DNA of 18,529 nt from Pseudomonadota bacterium (lineage in GTDB: Bacteria > Pseudomonadota > Gammaproteobacteria > Burkholderiales > Burkholderiaceae): NCBI GenBank assembly GCA_021783435.1, contig JAJXUC010000075.1:1-18529 (forward strand). The letters run 5' to 3'. Within the stretch, counting starts at the first letter, position 1. Each line of letters starts with the position of its first letter. Under the pieces are notes generated by a model. That model was not told the DNA's origin. It ran no database searches and worked only from the letters and a program-made list of their open reading frames with translations. A program made the translations under genes and the position numbers. Shown one piece after another: positions 8,989-16,618 of this stretch.

Positions 8989-10362
8989 GTGACTACTCAT
9001 CCACTTCTCGGCCCCAGCACGGTCCTAGACTCCGTTCTCTTTCGCGAGGCCTTTGGCACCAAGGCTATGCGCGCTGTGTTCTCGGATCGTGCGCTCATTC
9101 AACGCTACATCGACGTGGAGCTCGCGCTAGCTCGTGCCGAGGCGCGATGCGGAATCATCCCGCACGAAGCTGCCGAGCGAATTGCCGAAGCGTCGGTCCT
9201 GGACCGGATCGATCTCGACCGGATGGGTCGCGAAACCGAAATTGTCGGTTATCCGATCCTGCCACTGGTCCACCAATTGGCCGAGATCTGCGGGGAGGCG
9301 GGTCGCTACGTGCATTGGGGCGCGACCACGCAGGACATCATGGACACCGCCAATGTTCTGCAGATTCGCGACGCCTTGGAGATCGTCGAGCAAGACCTCG
9401 TGGGCCTGCGGCAGATCCTCGCGAAACTGGCCCGTGAACACCGCGACACCGTGATGGCCGGGCGCACCCATCTGCAGCACGCCTTGCCCGTGACGTTCGG
9501 CTACAAGGTCGCCATCTGGCTGGCGATGTTCGATCGCCACGCCGAGCGTCTGGCCGAGCTTCGCAAGCGGGTCATGGTGGTCGAGTTTGCGGGGGCCGCC
9601 GGCACGCTGGCCTCGCTCGGGGCCAAGGGTCTTGAAGTCCAGGCGGCACTCGCAGAGGAACTGGGGCTGGGTGTCCCCGCGACGACGTGGCACGTCGCGC
9701 GCGACGGCTTTGCCGAAACGGTCAACCTGCTTGCGCTGATCACCGGCTCGCTGGGCAAGATCGCGCTGGACATCATGATCATGGCGTCCACCGAGTATTC
9801 GGAGGTCTATGAGCCCTTCGTGCACGGCAGAGGTGCCAGCAGCACGATGCCGCAGAAGCGAAATCCGATTTCGAGCGAGCTGATGCTCGCTGCGTCAAAA
9901 GCCGTGCGCCAACATGCCGGCCTCATGCTCGACGCGATGGTCCAGGATTTCGAGCGGGCCACCGGACCTTGGCATGCCGAGTGGATCGCCATCCCAGAGA
10001 GCTTCGTGCTCACGGCCGGCGCGCTGCATCAGGCGAAATTCGCGCTGGGCGGATTGATCGTCGATGCCGAACGCATGCGTCACAACCTCGGCCTCAGCCG
10101 CGGGCTCATCGTCGCCGAAGCGGTCATGATGGCTTTGGCGCCGAGCCTCGGTAGGCAGCAGGCGCATGAAGAGGTCTACACGGCATGCCGCGTGGCGTTC
10201 GAGCGCGGAGTGGACCTCGCGGAGGTCCTCTGCAGCGTTCCCGTGGTCGTGTCCGCACTCGGGGGAACCGAGGCCGTTCGCCGCCATTGTGACCCGGTCA
10301 ATTATCTAGGTCTGGCCGCAGACATGGTCGACCGGGTGCTGAAGCCTTCGACGGAGACATAA
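8989..10362 (+). CDS. PcaB-like lyase/cycloisomerase of the fumarase/aspartase superfamily
   Basis: This 457-residue enzyme belongs to the homotetrameric fumarase/aspartase/adenylosuccinate-lyase superfamily, which makes or breaks C-N or C-O bonds next to a carboxylate. The flexible signature loop GASSTMPQKRNP (about 282-293) carries the catalytic serine region. TTQDIMDTAN (about 107-116) and AGRTHLQHALPVTFG (about 151-165) are the other two conserved regions. Features such as ERATGPWHAEW and GLIVAEAVMMALA are closest to 3-carboxy-cis,cis-muconate cycloisomerases (PcaB), but no other protocatechuate-pathway gene is present. It may instead act on a different carboxylated aromatic or amino-succinate substrate. 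GTG at 8989 is chosen because an ATG at 8953 lies inside the operator palindrome and would add an atypical leader; neither has a good Shine-Dalgarno. It is followed by an ACS-type transporter and is probably repressed by the divergent GntR. Confidence 0.85.
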   Translation: MTTHPLLGPSTVLDSVLFREAFGTKAMRAVFSDRALIQRYIDVELALARAEARCGIIPHEAAERIAEASVLDRIDLDRMGRETEIVGYPILPLVHQLAEICGEAGRYVHWGATTQDIMDTANVLQIRDALEIVEQDLVGLRQILAKLAREHRDTVMAGRTHLQHALPVTFGYKVAIWLAMFDRHAERLAELRKRVMVVEFAGAAGTLASLGAKGLEVQAALAEELGLGVPATTWHVARDGFAETVNLLALITGSLGKIALDIMIMASTEYSEVYEPFVHGRGASSTMPQKRNPISSELMLAASKAVRQHAGLMLDAMVQDFERATGPWHAEWIAIPESFVLTAGALHQAKFALGGLIVDAERMRHNLGLSRGLIVAEAVMMALAPSLGRQQAHEEVYTACRVAFERGVDLAEVLCSVPVVVSALGGTEAVRRHCDPVNYLGLAADMVDRVLKPSTET

Positions 10363-10446
10363 CCGCTTCTGAATACACATCCCTCATGGGGTGGCTGACG
10401 CATGCCGCTGTGCAAAAACAGCAGGGGCAAGACGCATTATTACTTT

Positions 10447-10450
10447 GGAG
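10447..10450 (+). promoter_or_regulatory. Ribosome-binding site deciding the transporter start
   Basis: GGAG with a six-base spacer precedes the GTG at 10457. It supports that start over an ATG at 10391 that would add 22 residues unlike the family. Confidence 0.7.
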
Positions 10451-10456
10451 ACCAAC

Positions 10457-11776
10457 GTGAATCATTCCACACAGACAAGATCACCGCAAAGCTACTTCCT
10501 CGTGCGCTGGACATTGGTGGCATTGCTCTTCTTCGCGGGCGCGCTCAGTTATATGGATCGCGTCGCCATCTCGGTTGCGGCCCCCATCATCGCACGCGAG
10601 ATGCATCTCGACCCAGCGCAGCTCGGGATCGTCTTCAGCACCTTTTTCGTTGGCTACGCCATTTTCTGCTTCGTCGGCGGTTGGAGTTCGGACCGAATCG
10701 GCCCAAGACGCGTTTTGCTGGTCGCCGTGTTGGGATGGTCGATTTTTTGCGGCATGACGGCGCTCGCGGTCGGGTTTGCGAGTCTTCTGGTCATCCGCGT
10801 GATCTTCGGCCTGTTCGAAGGCCCTTTCAACTCGACGGCAAACAAGACCATCGGCAACTGGTTCCCGCAACGCGAGCAAGGTACGGCATTGGGACTTGCC
10901 AATTGCGGCATGCCGCTTGGTGCTGCCGCCGCCGGCCCGATCGTCGGATTCATCGCTGCGGACTACAGTTGGCAAACCGCCTTCTTGGTCATTGCCGTGC
11001 TCGGCCTGGTCTGGGTCGCGGCATGGGCACTGCTCAGTGCAGACCATCCGAGCCGCCACCCGCGGATCAACGAGACGGAATTGATCGAGATCTCCAAAGA
11101 GCAACAGCACCCGCATGCCTTAGGCGATGCTTCGTTGCGAACCTACATGTTCCGGCCTTTGACATTGGCAACGGCCTTCGCGTTCTTTGGATACGCCTAT
11201 CTTCTCTACTTCTTCCTGGCGTGGTTCCCCAGCTATCTCACGATGCAAGAGCATTTAAGCCTCAAGAACATGGCTGTCGTGGGGATGATCCCGTGGTTGT
11301 TCGGGGCGCTGGGCTTCGGCTTGGGCGGCAGACTTTCCGACCTCCTCTTCAAGTGGACGGGAAATGCGTTGTTCGCGCGAAAGATCGTCCTCGTGGGAGG
11401 TTTGTTTGTCGCAGCTGTCTGCGTCGCCCTTGCAGGGGTGCTCCCGGGCTTGCACGCAGCAGTCGCTCTCATGGCGGTTTCTGTCTTCTCCATGTATTTG
11501 ACCGGATCCACCTACTTCGCCATCATTCTCGACAGCGTGAACCGGGAGAAGGTCGGAGGCGTCACCGGATTCATCCATGCCATTGCCAACACGGCCGGCA
11601 TTCTGGCGCCGATGATCACGGGCTTCATCGTGCAAAACACCGGAAAGTTCGAGAGCGCATTTGTTCTGGCGGGGGCAGTGGCCGTCTTGGGGGCGGTTGG
11701 AGTGGCGATATTCGTGAGGCCTGAACCGAATCCATCGAGCCTTGCTCACGCAAAAATGGGCTTCGCAGAAAAATAG
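10457..11776 (+). CDS. MFS transporter, anion:cation symporter (ACS) type
   Basis: The 439-residue membrane protein has about 12 transmembrane segments. After a short cytoplasmic N-terminus comes LLFFAGALSYMDRVAISVAA (helix 1), the hallmark of ACS-family permeases such as those for hexuronates, galactonate, glucarate and aromatic acids. The helix 2-3 loop reads GGWSSDRIGPRRV, the MFS G-x-x-x-D-R-x-G-R-R motif, and the second copy reads GGRLSDLLFKW. NKTIGNWFPQREQGTALG (about 132-149) is also typical of the family. These proteins import organic anions with protons. It lies 94 bases after the lyase gene on the same strand, so the two are likely co-transcribed and the carrier probably brings in the lyase substrate or its precursor, which should be a carboxylate. 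The GTG start is backed by GGAG at 10447-10450. Confidence 0.9.
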   Translation: MNHSTQTRSPQSYFLVRWTLVALLFFAGALSYMDRVAISVAAPIIAREMHLDPAQLGIVFSTFFVGYAIFCFVGGWSSDRIGPRRVLLVAVLGWSIFCGMTALAVGFASLLVIRVIFGLFEGPFNSTANKTIGNWFPQREQGTALGLANCGMPLGAAAAGPIVGFIAADYSWQTAFLVIAVLGLVWVAAWALLSADHPSRHPRINETELIEISKEQQHPHALGDASLRTYMFRPLTLATAFAFFGYAYLLYFFLAWFPSYLTMQEHLSLKNMAVVGMIPWLFGALGFGLGGRLSDLLFKWTGNALFARKIVLVGGLFVAAVCVALAGVLPGLHAAVALMAVSVFSMYLTGSTYFAIILDSVNREKVGGVTGFIHAIANTAGILAPMITGFIVQNTGKFESAFVLAGAVAVLGAVGVAIFVRPEPNPSSLAHAKMGFAEK

Positions 11777-11822
11777 CGCCAGCGCCTGGCCCGCCCCCCA
11801 CCAGCCACAACAAGCGTCCGAG

Positions 11823-11845
11823 CGCCGCCTTGCGACATGGCGGCG
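11823..11845. terminator. GC-rich hairpin between convergent genes (possible terminator)
   Basis: CGCCGCC (11823-11829) and GGCGGCG (11839-11845) can pair as a seven-base stem with a nine-base loop in the 94-base gap between the convergent ACS transporter and LysR genes. There is no T-run, so a strong intrinsic terminator is not shown; position is the main support. Confidence 0.35.
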
Positions 11846-11870
11846 AAGCGGTGCCCCGGGCTCTGGCCGA

Positions 11871-12749
11871 TCACCGTGCGTGATCGGTGAGCCACTGCAC
11901 GAAACTCTCGACCTCGGGTCGCTTCGCGTGGCGCGCAGGGTAGACGAGGTAGTGCCCCTGAATGATCAGCGCGCGTTCGGGACCGAACAGCGGCACGAGG
12001 CGCCCCTCGGCGATCGGCGTTCCGGCGATCGTCGTGCTTTCCAACGCGACGCCCAGCCCCTGCACGGCGGCGTCGAGCGTGAGTTGGGCGCGGTCGAAGC
12101 GCAGCGGGAAATGCTCCGGCGCATCGGGCAGGCCCTGGGTCGACAGCCAGTGTTTCCACTGCACGATGCTGACGGTGCTCTGGATCAGTGGCACGCGCAG
12201 CAAGTCGGCAGGGGCGTGGATGGGGTGCCGCTGCAGCAGCGCCGGGCTGGCCAGCGGCATGATGTGCTCGTCGAACAGCGCCCGCACCACGAGATCGGGC
12301 CAGTTCGGCACGCCGTAGCGGATGTCCAGATCGGCCTGGCCGAGCGCGAAATCGCTGTGCGTCGGCGACGCCGACAGGAACAGCGAGACCTGCGGGTAGG
12401 CGCTGGCGAAGGCGGCCAGACGCGGCATCAGCCAGAGGCTGGCGAAGCTCGGGCTGGCATGCACGTACAGGCTGTTGCGCACGCCCTGGCGCACGTCGTC
12501 GGTGGCCGCCGAGAGGGCTCCCAGCGCGCCCCCGACCCGGCGCAAGTACGCCGCTCCGGCGTCGCTGAGCGAGACCTGCTGGCCGCTGCGGTCGAACAGC
12601 TTGACCCCGAGGAAGGACTCCAGACGCGCGATCTGGTGGCTCACCGCCGAAGGCGTCAGGCTGAGTTCTGCGGCCGCGAGCGCGAAGCTGCGGCGGCGGG
12701 CGGTTGCCTCGAACGCGAGCAGCGTGGTCAGCGGCGGAATGTTCGCCAT
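11871..12749 (-). CDS. LysR-family transcriptional regulator (GcvA-like)
   Basis: The 292-residue protein opens with MANIPPLTTLLAFEATARRR, followed by the LysR winged helix-turn-helix (about 20-60): FALAAAELSLTPSAVSHQIA and then LESFLGVKLFDRS. The rest is the periplasmic-binding-protein-like effector domain, with ASPSFASLWLMPRLAAFASA at its start and the pattern of the GcvA subgroup. LysR regulators usually activate a divergent operon when a pathway compound binds. Here the divergent target is the SDR-TRAP-transketolase operon. The ATG at 12749 is chosen because the PPL..L.AFE opening matches the family; a GTG at 12782 would add 11 residues. Neither start has a clear Shine-Dalgarno. Confidence 0.92.
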   Translation of the reverse strand: MANIPPLTTLLAFEATARRRSFALAAAELSLTPSAVSHQIARLESFLGVKLFDRSGQQVSLSDAGAAYLRRVGGALGALSAATDDVRQGVRNSLYVHASPSFASLWLMPRLAAFASAYPQVSLFLSASPTHSDFALGQADLDIRYGVPNWPDLVVRALFDEHIMPLASPALLQRHPIHAPADLLRVPLIQSTVSIVQWKHWLSTQGLPDAPEHFPLRFDRAQLTLDAAVQGLGVALESTTIAGTPIAEGRLVPLFGPERALIIQGHYLVYPARHAKRPEVESFVQWLTDHAR

Positions 12750-12868
12750 GGTGTATTGCGACGCAGCATGATGAAATTTCACCAGACGCTGAAATCATAT
12801 CGCTTGCCATCATGCTGGAGGCCCCGAAGAATCCCTCATCGAGTCAAACGCACAATGGAGACAGGACG
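12750..12868. promoter_or_regulatory. Divergent LysR-SDR promoter region with TGAAAT repeats
   Basis: The 119-base spacer contains the perfect palindrome TGAAATTTCA (12772-12781). A second TGAAAT (12790-12795) lies 18 bases downstream of the first. Such paired, partly dyad sites near the regulator start are usual for LysR recognition and activation sites. -35/-10 boxes could not be assigned with confidence. Regulation of the operon by the adjacent LysR is inferred. Confidence 0.45.
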
Positions 12869-13618
12869 ATGCTTCTCGAAGGTCAGGTGGCGGTGGTCAC
12901 GGGCGGGGCAGGGATCAATGGGCTGGGTTACGCCACGGCCCGCATGATGGCCGCGCACGGTGCGCGTGTGGTGATTCTGGACCTGCAGCGTTCCGATCCC
13001 GCAGCCGCCGCGGCCCGGCTCGGTGCGCAGCATGTCGGGCTCGTCGCCGATGTGACCGACAAGGCTTCCTGCGAAGCCGCCGTGCGCGACGTGCTGGAGC
13101 GCTGCGGACGTCTGGACATCCTGGTCAACAACGCGGGCATCACCCAGCCGCGCAAGACCGCCGACATCAGCGGCGCCGATTACGACGCCGTGCTCGACGT
13201 CAGCCTGCGCGGCACCCTGTATATGTCGCAGGCCGTGCTGCCGGCGATGCGCAAGGCGCAACGCGGCGCCATCATCTGCGTCTCCTCGGTGTCCGCGCAG
13301 CGCGGCGGGGGCATTCTCGGCGGCCCGCATTACTCCGCGGCCAAGGCCGGCGTGCTCGGCCTGGCGCGCGCCATGGCGCGCGAGTTCGGCGTGGACGGCA
13401 TCCGCGTGAACTGCGTCACGCCGGGGCTGATCGCCACCGACATCAACAAGGGCCTCATTCCCGAGGACCGCAAGCAAGGCATCCTCGAGCAGATTCCGCT
13501 GAACCGCATCGGCGAGCCCGATGACGTCGCAGGTTGCATCGTGTTCCTCGCCAGCCCTCTGGCCAAGTACTGCACCGGCGTGACCCTGGATGTCAACGGG
13601 GGCATGCTGATTCACTGA
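12869..13618 (+). CDS. SDR-family NAD(P)-dependent oxidoreductase
   Basis: This 249-residue classical short-chain dehydrogenase/reductase has the Rossmann glycine motif TGGAGINGLG (11-20) and Asp38 at the end of beta-2, which favours NAD+. It also has DV at 61-62, NNAG (87-90), and the catalytic Ser142, Tyr155 and Lys159 (YSAAK). The usual Asn of the catalytic tetrad region (NxxG) is replaced by Ser112 in DVSLRGTL. The ATG follows GGAG (12857-12860) with an eight-base spacer. It is the first gene of the TRAP-transketolase operon. A likely role is oxidation of an imported polyol or hydroxy-acid to a ketose that transketolase can use. The substrate is unknown; SDR sequences alone do not tell it. 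Confidence 0.9.
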   Translation: MLLEGQVAVVTGGAGINGLGYATARMMAAHGARVVILDLQRSDPAAAAARLGAQHVGLVADVTDKASCEAAVRDVLERCGRLDILVNNAGITQPRKTADISGADYDAVLDVSLRGTLYMSQAVLPAMRKAQRGAIICVSSVSAQRGGGILGGPHYSAAKAGVLGLARAMAREFGVDGIRVNCVTPGLIATDINKGLIPEDRKQGILEQIPLNRIGEPDDVAGCIVFLASPLAKYCTGVTLDVNGGMLIH

Positions 13619-13686
13619 ACCGCGCATTCGCGCCGATTGAACGCGCCGCAGAGCGCGTCGCACCCATCCCAACCAGGAGACAAGCC

Positions 13687-14721
13687 ATGCAACAGCAAGA
13701 CAAGAAGCACACGGGCATCAGCCGCCGTTCAGTCCTCACCGGAGCGGCAGCGCTGCCCCTGCTGGGCATCCTGCCCCGTCGAGCGCGCGCCGCCGAGTTC
13801 ACCTACAAGCTGGCCACCGGCCAGGACCCCACCCATCCGGTCAACATCCGCGCCCAGCAGGCCATCGACCGGATCCGCGAGGCGACCCATGGGCGCCTGG
13901 AGATCCGTCTGTTCCCGGCCAACCAGCTCGGCTCCGACGTCGACCTGCTGGCCCAGGTGCGCAACGGCGGCGTGGAGTTCTTCAACGAGGCGGCTTCGGT
14001 GCTGTCGACCCTGGTGCCGGCGGCGGGCATCGTCAACGTCGGCTTCGCCTTCAAGAATTACGACGAGGTGTGGAAGGCGATGGACGGCAAGCTCGGCGCC
14101 TACGTCAACGCCCAGGTCGAGAAGTCGGGCCTGCTGGTCATGTCGAACGCCTGGGACAACGGCTTTCGCCAGATCACCACGTCGACGCGCCCGGTCCACA
14201 CGCCGGCCGATCTGCACGGCCTGAAGCTGCGCGTGCCGCCGTCGCCGATGCTCACCACGCTGTTCCAGGCGCTGGGCGCCGGAGCCACGCCGATTGCCTT
14301 CAACGAGCTGTATTCGGCGCTGCAGACCAAGCTGGTCGAGGGGCAGGAGAATCCGCTGGCGATCATCGCCACGGCGCGCCTGTACGAAGTGCAGAAGTAC
14401 TGCAGCATGACCAACCACGTCTGGGACGCCTACTACATTCTGGGCAACCCGGCGGCGTTCAATCGGCTGCCGAAGGACGTGCAGGCGATCGTGCGCCGCG
14501 AATTCGCGCGTTCCGCGCTCGACGAGCGCGCCGACATCGCGGCGCTGAGCAAGTCGCTGCGTGCGCAATTGCAGTCGAAGGGCTTGCAGTTCGTCGACAA
14601 CGTCGACACGCAAGCCTTCAAGGCGGCTCTGGCCAAGACCAGCTTCTACACGACCTGGAAGGGCAAGTTCGGCAACGAGGCCTGGGGTTTGTTGCAGCAA
14701 AGCGTGGGCACCCTGGCGTGA
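13687..14721 (+). CDS. dctP: TRAP transporter substrate-binding protein (DctP family)
   Basis: The periplasmic receptor of a tripartite ATP-independent transporter captures an organic anion and hands it to the DctQM permease, driven by a sodium gradient. The 344-residue product begins with a Tat-like signal, SRRSVLTGAAALPLLG (12-27), with probable cleavage after RARA (about 35). The mature part shows the DctP fold: TYKLATGQDPTHPVNI, FPANQLGSDVDLLAQV, LHGLKLRVPPSP with Arg182 (the carboxylate-binding arginine of the family), Arg161 in NGFRQIT, and FNELYSALQTKLVEGQENP (205-223). The conserved arginine points to a carboxylated substrate. The ATG follows AGGAGA (13675-13680), a strong site. It lies 68 bases after the SDR gene, and its stop overlaps a possible GTG start of the permease. 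Confidence 0.93.
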   Translation: MQQQDKKHTGISRRSVLTGAAALPLLGILPRRARAAEFTYKLATGQDPTHPVNIRAQQAIDRIREATHGRLEIRLFPANQLGSDVDLLAQVRNGGVEFFNEAASVLSTLVPAAGIVNVGFAFKNYDEVWKAMDGKLGAYVNAQVEKSGLLVMSNAWDNGFRQITTSTRPVHTPADLHGLKLRVPPSPMLTTLFQALGAGATPIAFNELYSALQTKLVEGQENPLAIIATARLYEVQKYCSMTNHVWDAYYILGNPAAFNRLPKDVQAIVRREFARSALDERADIAALSKSLRAQLQSKGLQFVDNVDTQAFKAALAKTSFYTTWKGKFGNEAWGLLQQSVGTLA

Positions 14722-14735
14722 ACGGGGCGCTGTCC

Positions 14736-16604
14736 ATGGACGCGCACGCCGTCGCCGGGCCCCGGGCGCCGAGGGAGGGCGCCGCGCCCCTGCTGGCCCG
14801 GGCCGATGCCTGGCTGGGGCGCCTGATCGAGGTGCCCGCGGCGATCGCGGTGGTCGCCGAGGTGGTCATTCTGCTCACCTCGGTGACGTCGCGCTTCGCT
14901 TTCGACCATCCGCTGGACTGGAGCGACGAGCTGGCGTCCATCGTCTTTCTCTGGCTGGCCAGCCTGGGTTCGGCGGTCGCGCTGCGCCGCGGCACCCACA
15001 TGCGCATGACCGCCCTGGTCGCCCGCCTCGGCAAGCGAGGGCGCGCGGCCTGCGACGCCCTGGCGATCTCGGTGCCGTGCCTGTTCCTGCTGATCATGCT
15101 GTGGCCGATGTCCCGGTATGCGCAGCAGCAGTGGGTGGTGCTCACCCCGGCCCTGAGCTGGCATGACAGTTGGCGCGCGGCCGCGGTCCCGGCGGGTGCC
15201 GCGCTGATGATCGCCGTCAGCCTGCTGCGCCTGGGCGACCTGGGTTGGCGCCCGCTGCTGGGCGTAGTCGTCGCGCTGGGCGCGCTCGCGGCCCTGCTCT
15301 GGGTCGGCGTGCCGGTGCTCGTGGCCATCGGCAACTGGAACCTGCTTGTCTTCTTCGCCGCCCTGCTCGGCGCGGCCGTGCTGCTGGGCGCGCCCATCGC
15401 CTTCGCCTTCGGGCTGGCCACCGTCGCCTACCTGCTGTGCACGGGATCCACCCCGCTGCAGGTGGTCAGCGGGCGCATGGACGAAGGCATGAGCTCCCTC
15501 ATCCTGCTCGCGGTGCCGCTGTTCATCCTGCTCGGCCATCTGGTCGAGATGACGGGAATGGCCAAGGCCATGGTGGACTTCCTGGCCTCGCTGCTCGGCC
15601 ATGTGCGGGGCGGGCTCAGCTACGTGCTGCTCGGCGCCATGCTGCTGGTGTCGGGCATCTCGGGCGCGAAGACAGCCGACATGGCGGCCGTGGCGCCAGT
15701 GCTGCTGCCCGGCATGAAGAAGCGCGGCAACGACGAGGGCGAGATGATCTCGCTGCTCGCCGCCACCGGCGCCATGGCGGAGACGATTCCGCCGTCGCTC
15801 GTGCTCATCACCATCGGCTCGGTCGCGGGCATCTCCATCAGCGCGCTATTCACGGCCGGCATCCTGCCGGGCATCGTGCTGGCGCTGGCCCTGGCGATCG
15901 TGGCGCGCCAGCGCAGCCGCGAGGTCGTTGCCGGCGTGCGCCGAGCCTCCGGGCGCGAGATCCTGCGCAGCTTCTGCATCGCGTTTCCCGCGCTGCTGCT
16001 GCCCATGCTGGTGCGCGCCGCGGTGGTCGGCGGCGTGGCCACGGCCACCGAGGTGTCGACCATCGGCATCGCCTACACCCTGGTCATCGGCTCGCTGCTG
16101 TACCGGCGCATGAACTGGCGCCGGCTGTACCCGGCACTGGTGGAGACCGCGGCGCTGTCGGGGGCCATCCTGTTCATCATCGGCACCGCCACGGCGATGG
16201 CCTGGGCGCTCACGCAATCGGGCTTCTCCGCCAGCCTGGCGCAGATGATGGCCAGCGTGCCGGGCGGTCGTTGGGGATTCCTGGGCATCTCCATCGTCAC
16301 CTTCATCGTGCTGGGCAGCGTGCTCGAGGGCATTCCGGCGATGGTGCTGTTCGCGCCGCTGCTGTTTCCCGTTGCGCGCGAGCTCGGCATCCACGAGGTG
16401 CACTACGCCATGGTGGTCATCCTGTCCATGGGCATCGGATTGTTCGCGCCGCCCTTCGGCCTGGGCTACTACGCCGCCTGCACCATCGGCGGCGTGAGCC
16501 CGGACGTGGCCATGACCCGCATCTGGCCCTACCTCGGGGCGCTCCTGCTCGGCCTGCTCGTGGTCGCGGCGGTGCCCTGGATCTCCATCGGCTTCCTGCA
16601 TTGA
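14736..16604 (+). CDS. TRAP transporter permease, fused small and large subunits (DctQM)
   Basis: The 622-residue protein joins the small four-helix DctQ subunit (about 25-170) and the large DctM permease (about 200-622) that in many systems are separate. The DctQ signature DWSDELASIVFLWLASLGSA with RRGTHMRM is at about 61-91. The linker at about 165-200 adds further hydrophobic segments. DctM motifs include GAPIAFAFGLA (218-228), PLFILLGHLVEMTGM and SGAKTADMAAVAPVLLPGMKKRG. It also has AMAETIPPSLVLI and the terminal GLFAPPFGLGYYAAC. It imports the ligand caught by the preceding binding protein. The ATG at 14736 is preceded by a GGGG stretch; a GTG at 14718, overlapping the dctP stop as GTGA, would add six residues and is possible. 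No stop or frameshift was seen. Confidence 0.93.
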   Translation: MDAHAVAGPRAPREGAAPLLARADAWLGRLIEVPAAIAVVAEVVILLTSVTSRFAFDHPLDWSDELASIVFLWLASLGSAVALRRGTHMRMTALVARLGKRGRAACDALAISVPCLFLLIMLWPMSRYAQQQWVVLTPALSWHDSWRAAAVPAGAALMIAVSLLRLGDLGWRPLLGVVVALGALAALLWVGVPVLVAIGNWNLLVFFAALLGAAVLLGAPIAFAFGLATVAYLLCTGSTPLQVVSGRMDEGMSSLILLAVPLFILLGHLVEMTGMAKAMVDFLASLLGHVRGGLSYVLLGAMLLVSGISGAKTADMAAVAPVLLPGMKKRGNDEGEMISLLAATGAMAETIPPSLVLITIGSVAGISISALFTAGILPGIVLALALAIVARQRSREVVAGVRRASGREILRSFCIAFPALLLPMLVRAAVVGGVATATEVSTIGIAYTLVIGSLLYRRMNWRRLYPALVETAALSGAILFIIGTATAMAWALTQSGFSASLAQMMASVPGGRWGFLGISIVTFIVLGSVLEGIPAMVLFAPLLFPVARELGIHEVHYAMVVILSMGIGLFAPPFGLGYYAACTIGGVSPDVAMTRIWPYLGALLLGLLVVAAVPWISIGFLH

Positions 16605-16607
16605 ACC

Positions 16608-16611
16608 GGAG
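16608..16611 (+). promoter_or_regulatory. Ribosome-binding site deciding the transketolase N-subunit start
   Basis: GGAG with a seven-base spacer precedes the GTG at 16619. The family N-terminus (Ala-rich helix then RRLALRMG) fits this start; no nearby in-frame ATG precedes it. Confidence 0.7.
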
Positions 16612-16618
16612 TACACCC

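Noticed and set aside
10407..10422. GCTGT/ACAGC hairpin between lyase and transporter
   Set aside because: It has only a five-base stem with no T-run, too weak to call a terminator or an attenuator.
10402..11724. A 440-codon plus-strand frame overlapping the ACS transporter
   Set aside because: It lies in another frame of a clear 12-helix MFS gene; its translation is Arg/His-rich without membrane segments or family motifs.
11746..12813. A 355-codon minus-strand frame overlapping the LysR gene
   Set aside because: It is an alternative frame of the LysR gene, with Arg/Ala/Pro-rich low-complexity translation and no ribosome site.
14070..14735. Upstream extension of the DctQM frame through the dctP gene
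   Set aside because: This part overlaps the whole 3' half of dctP in another frame and is Arg/Gly-rich; the membrane protein begins at 14736 (or 14718).
15170..16618. Upstream extension of the transketolase N-subunit frame through dctQM
   Set aside because: The extension is an off-frame shadow of the permease; the GGAG-supported GTG at 16619 is the real start.
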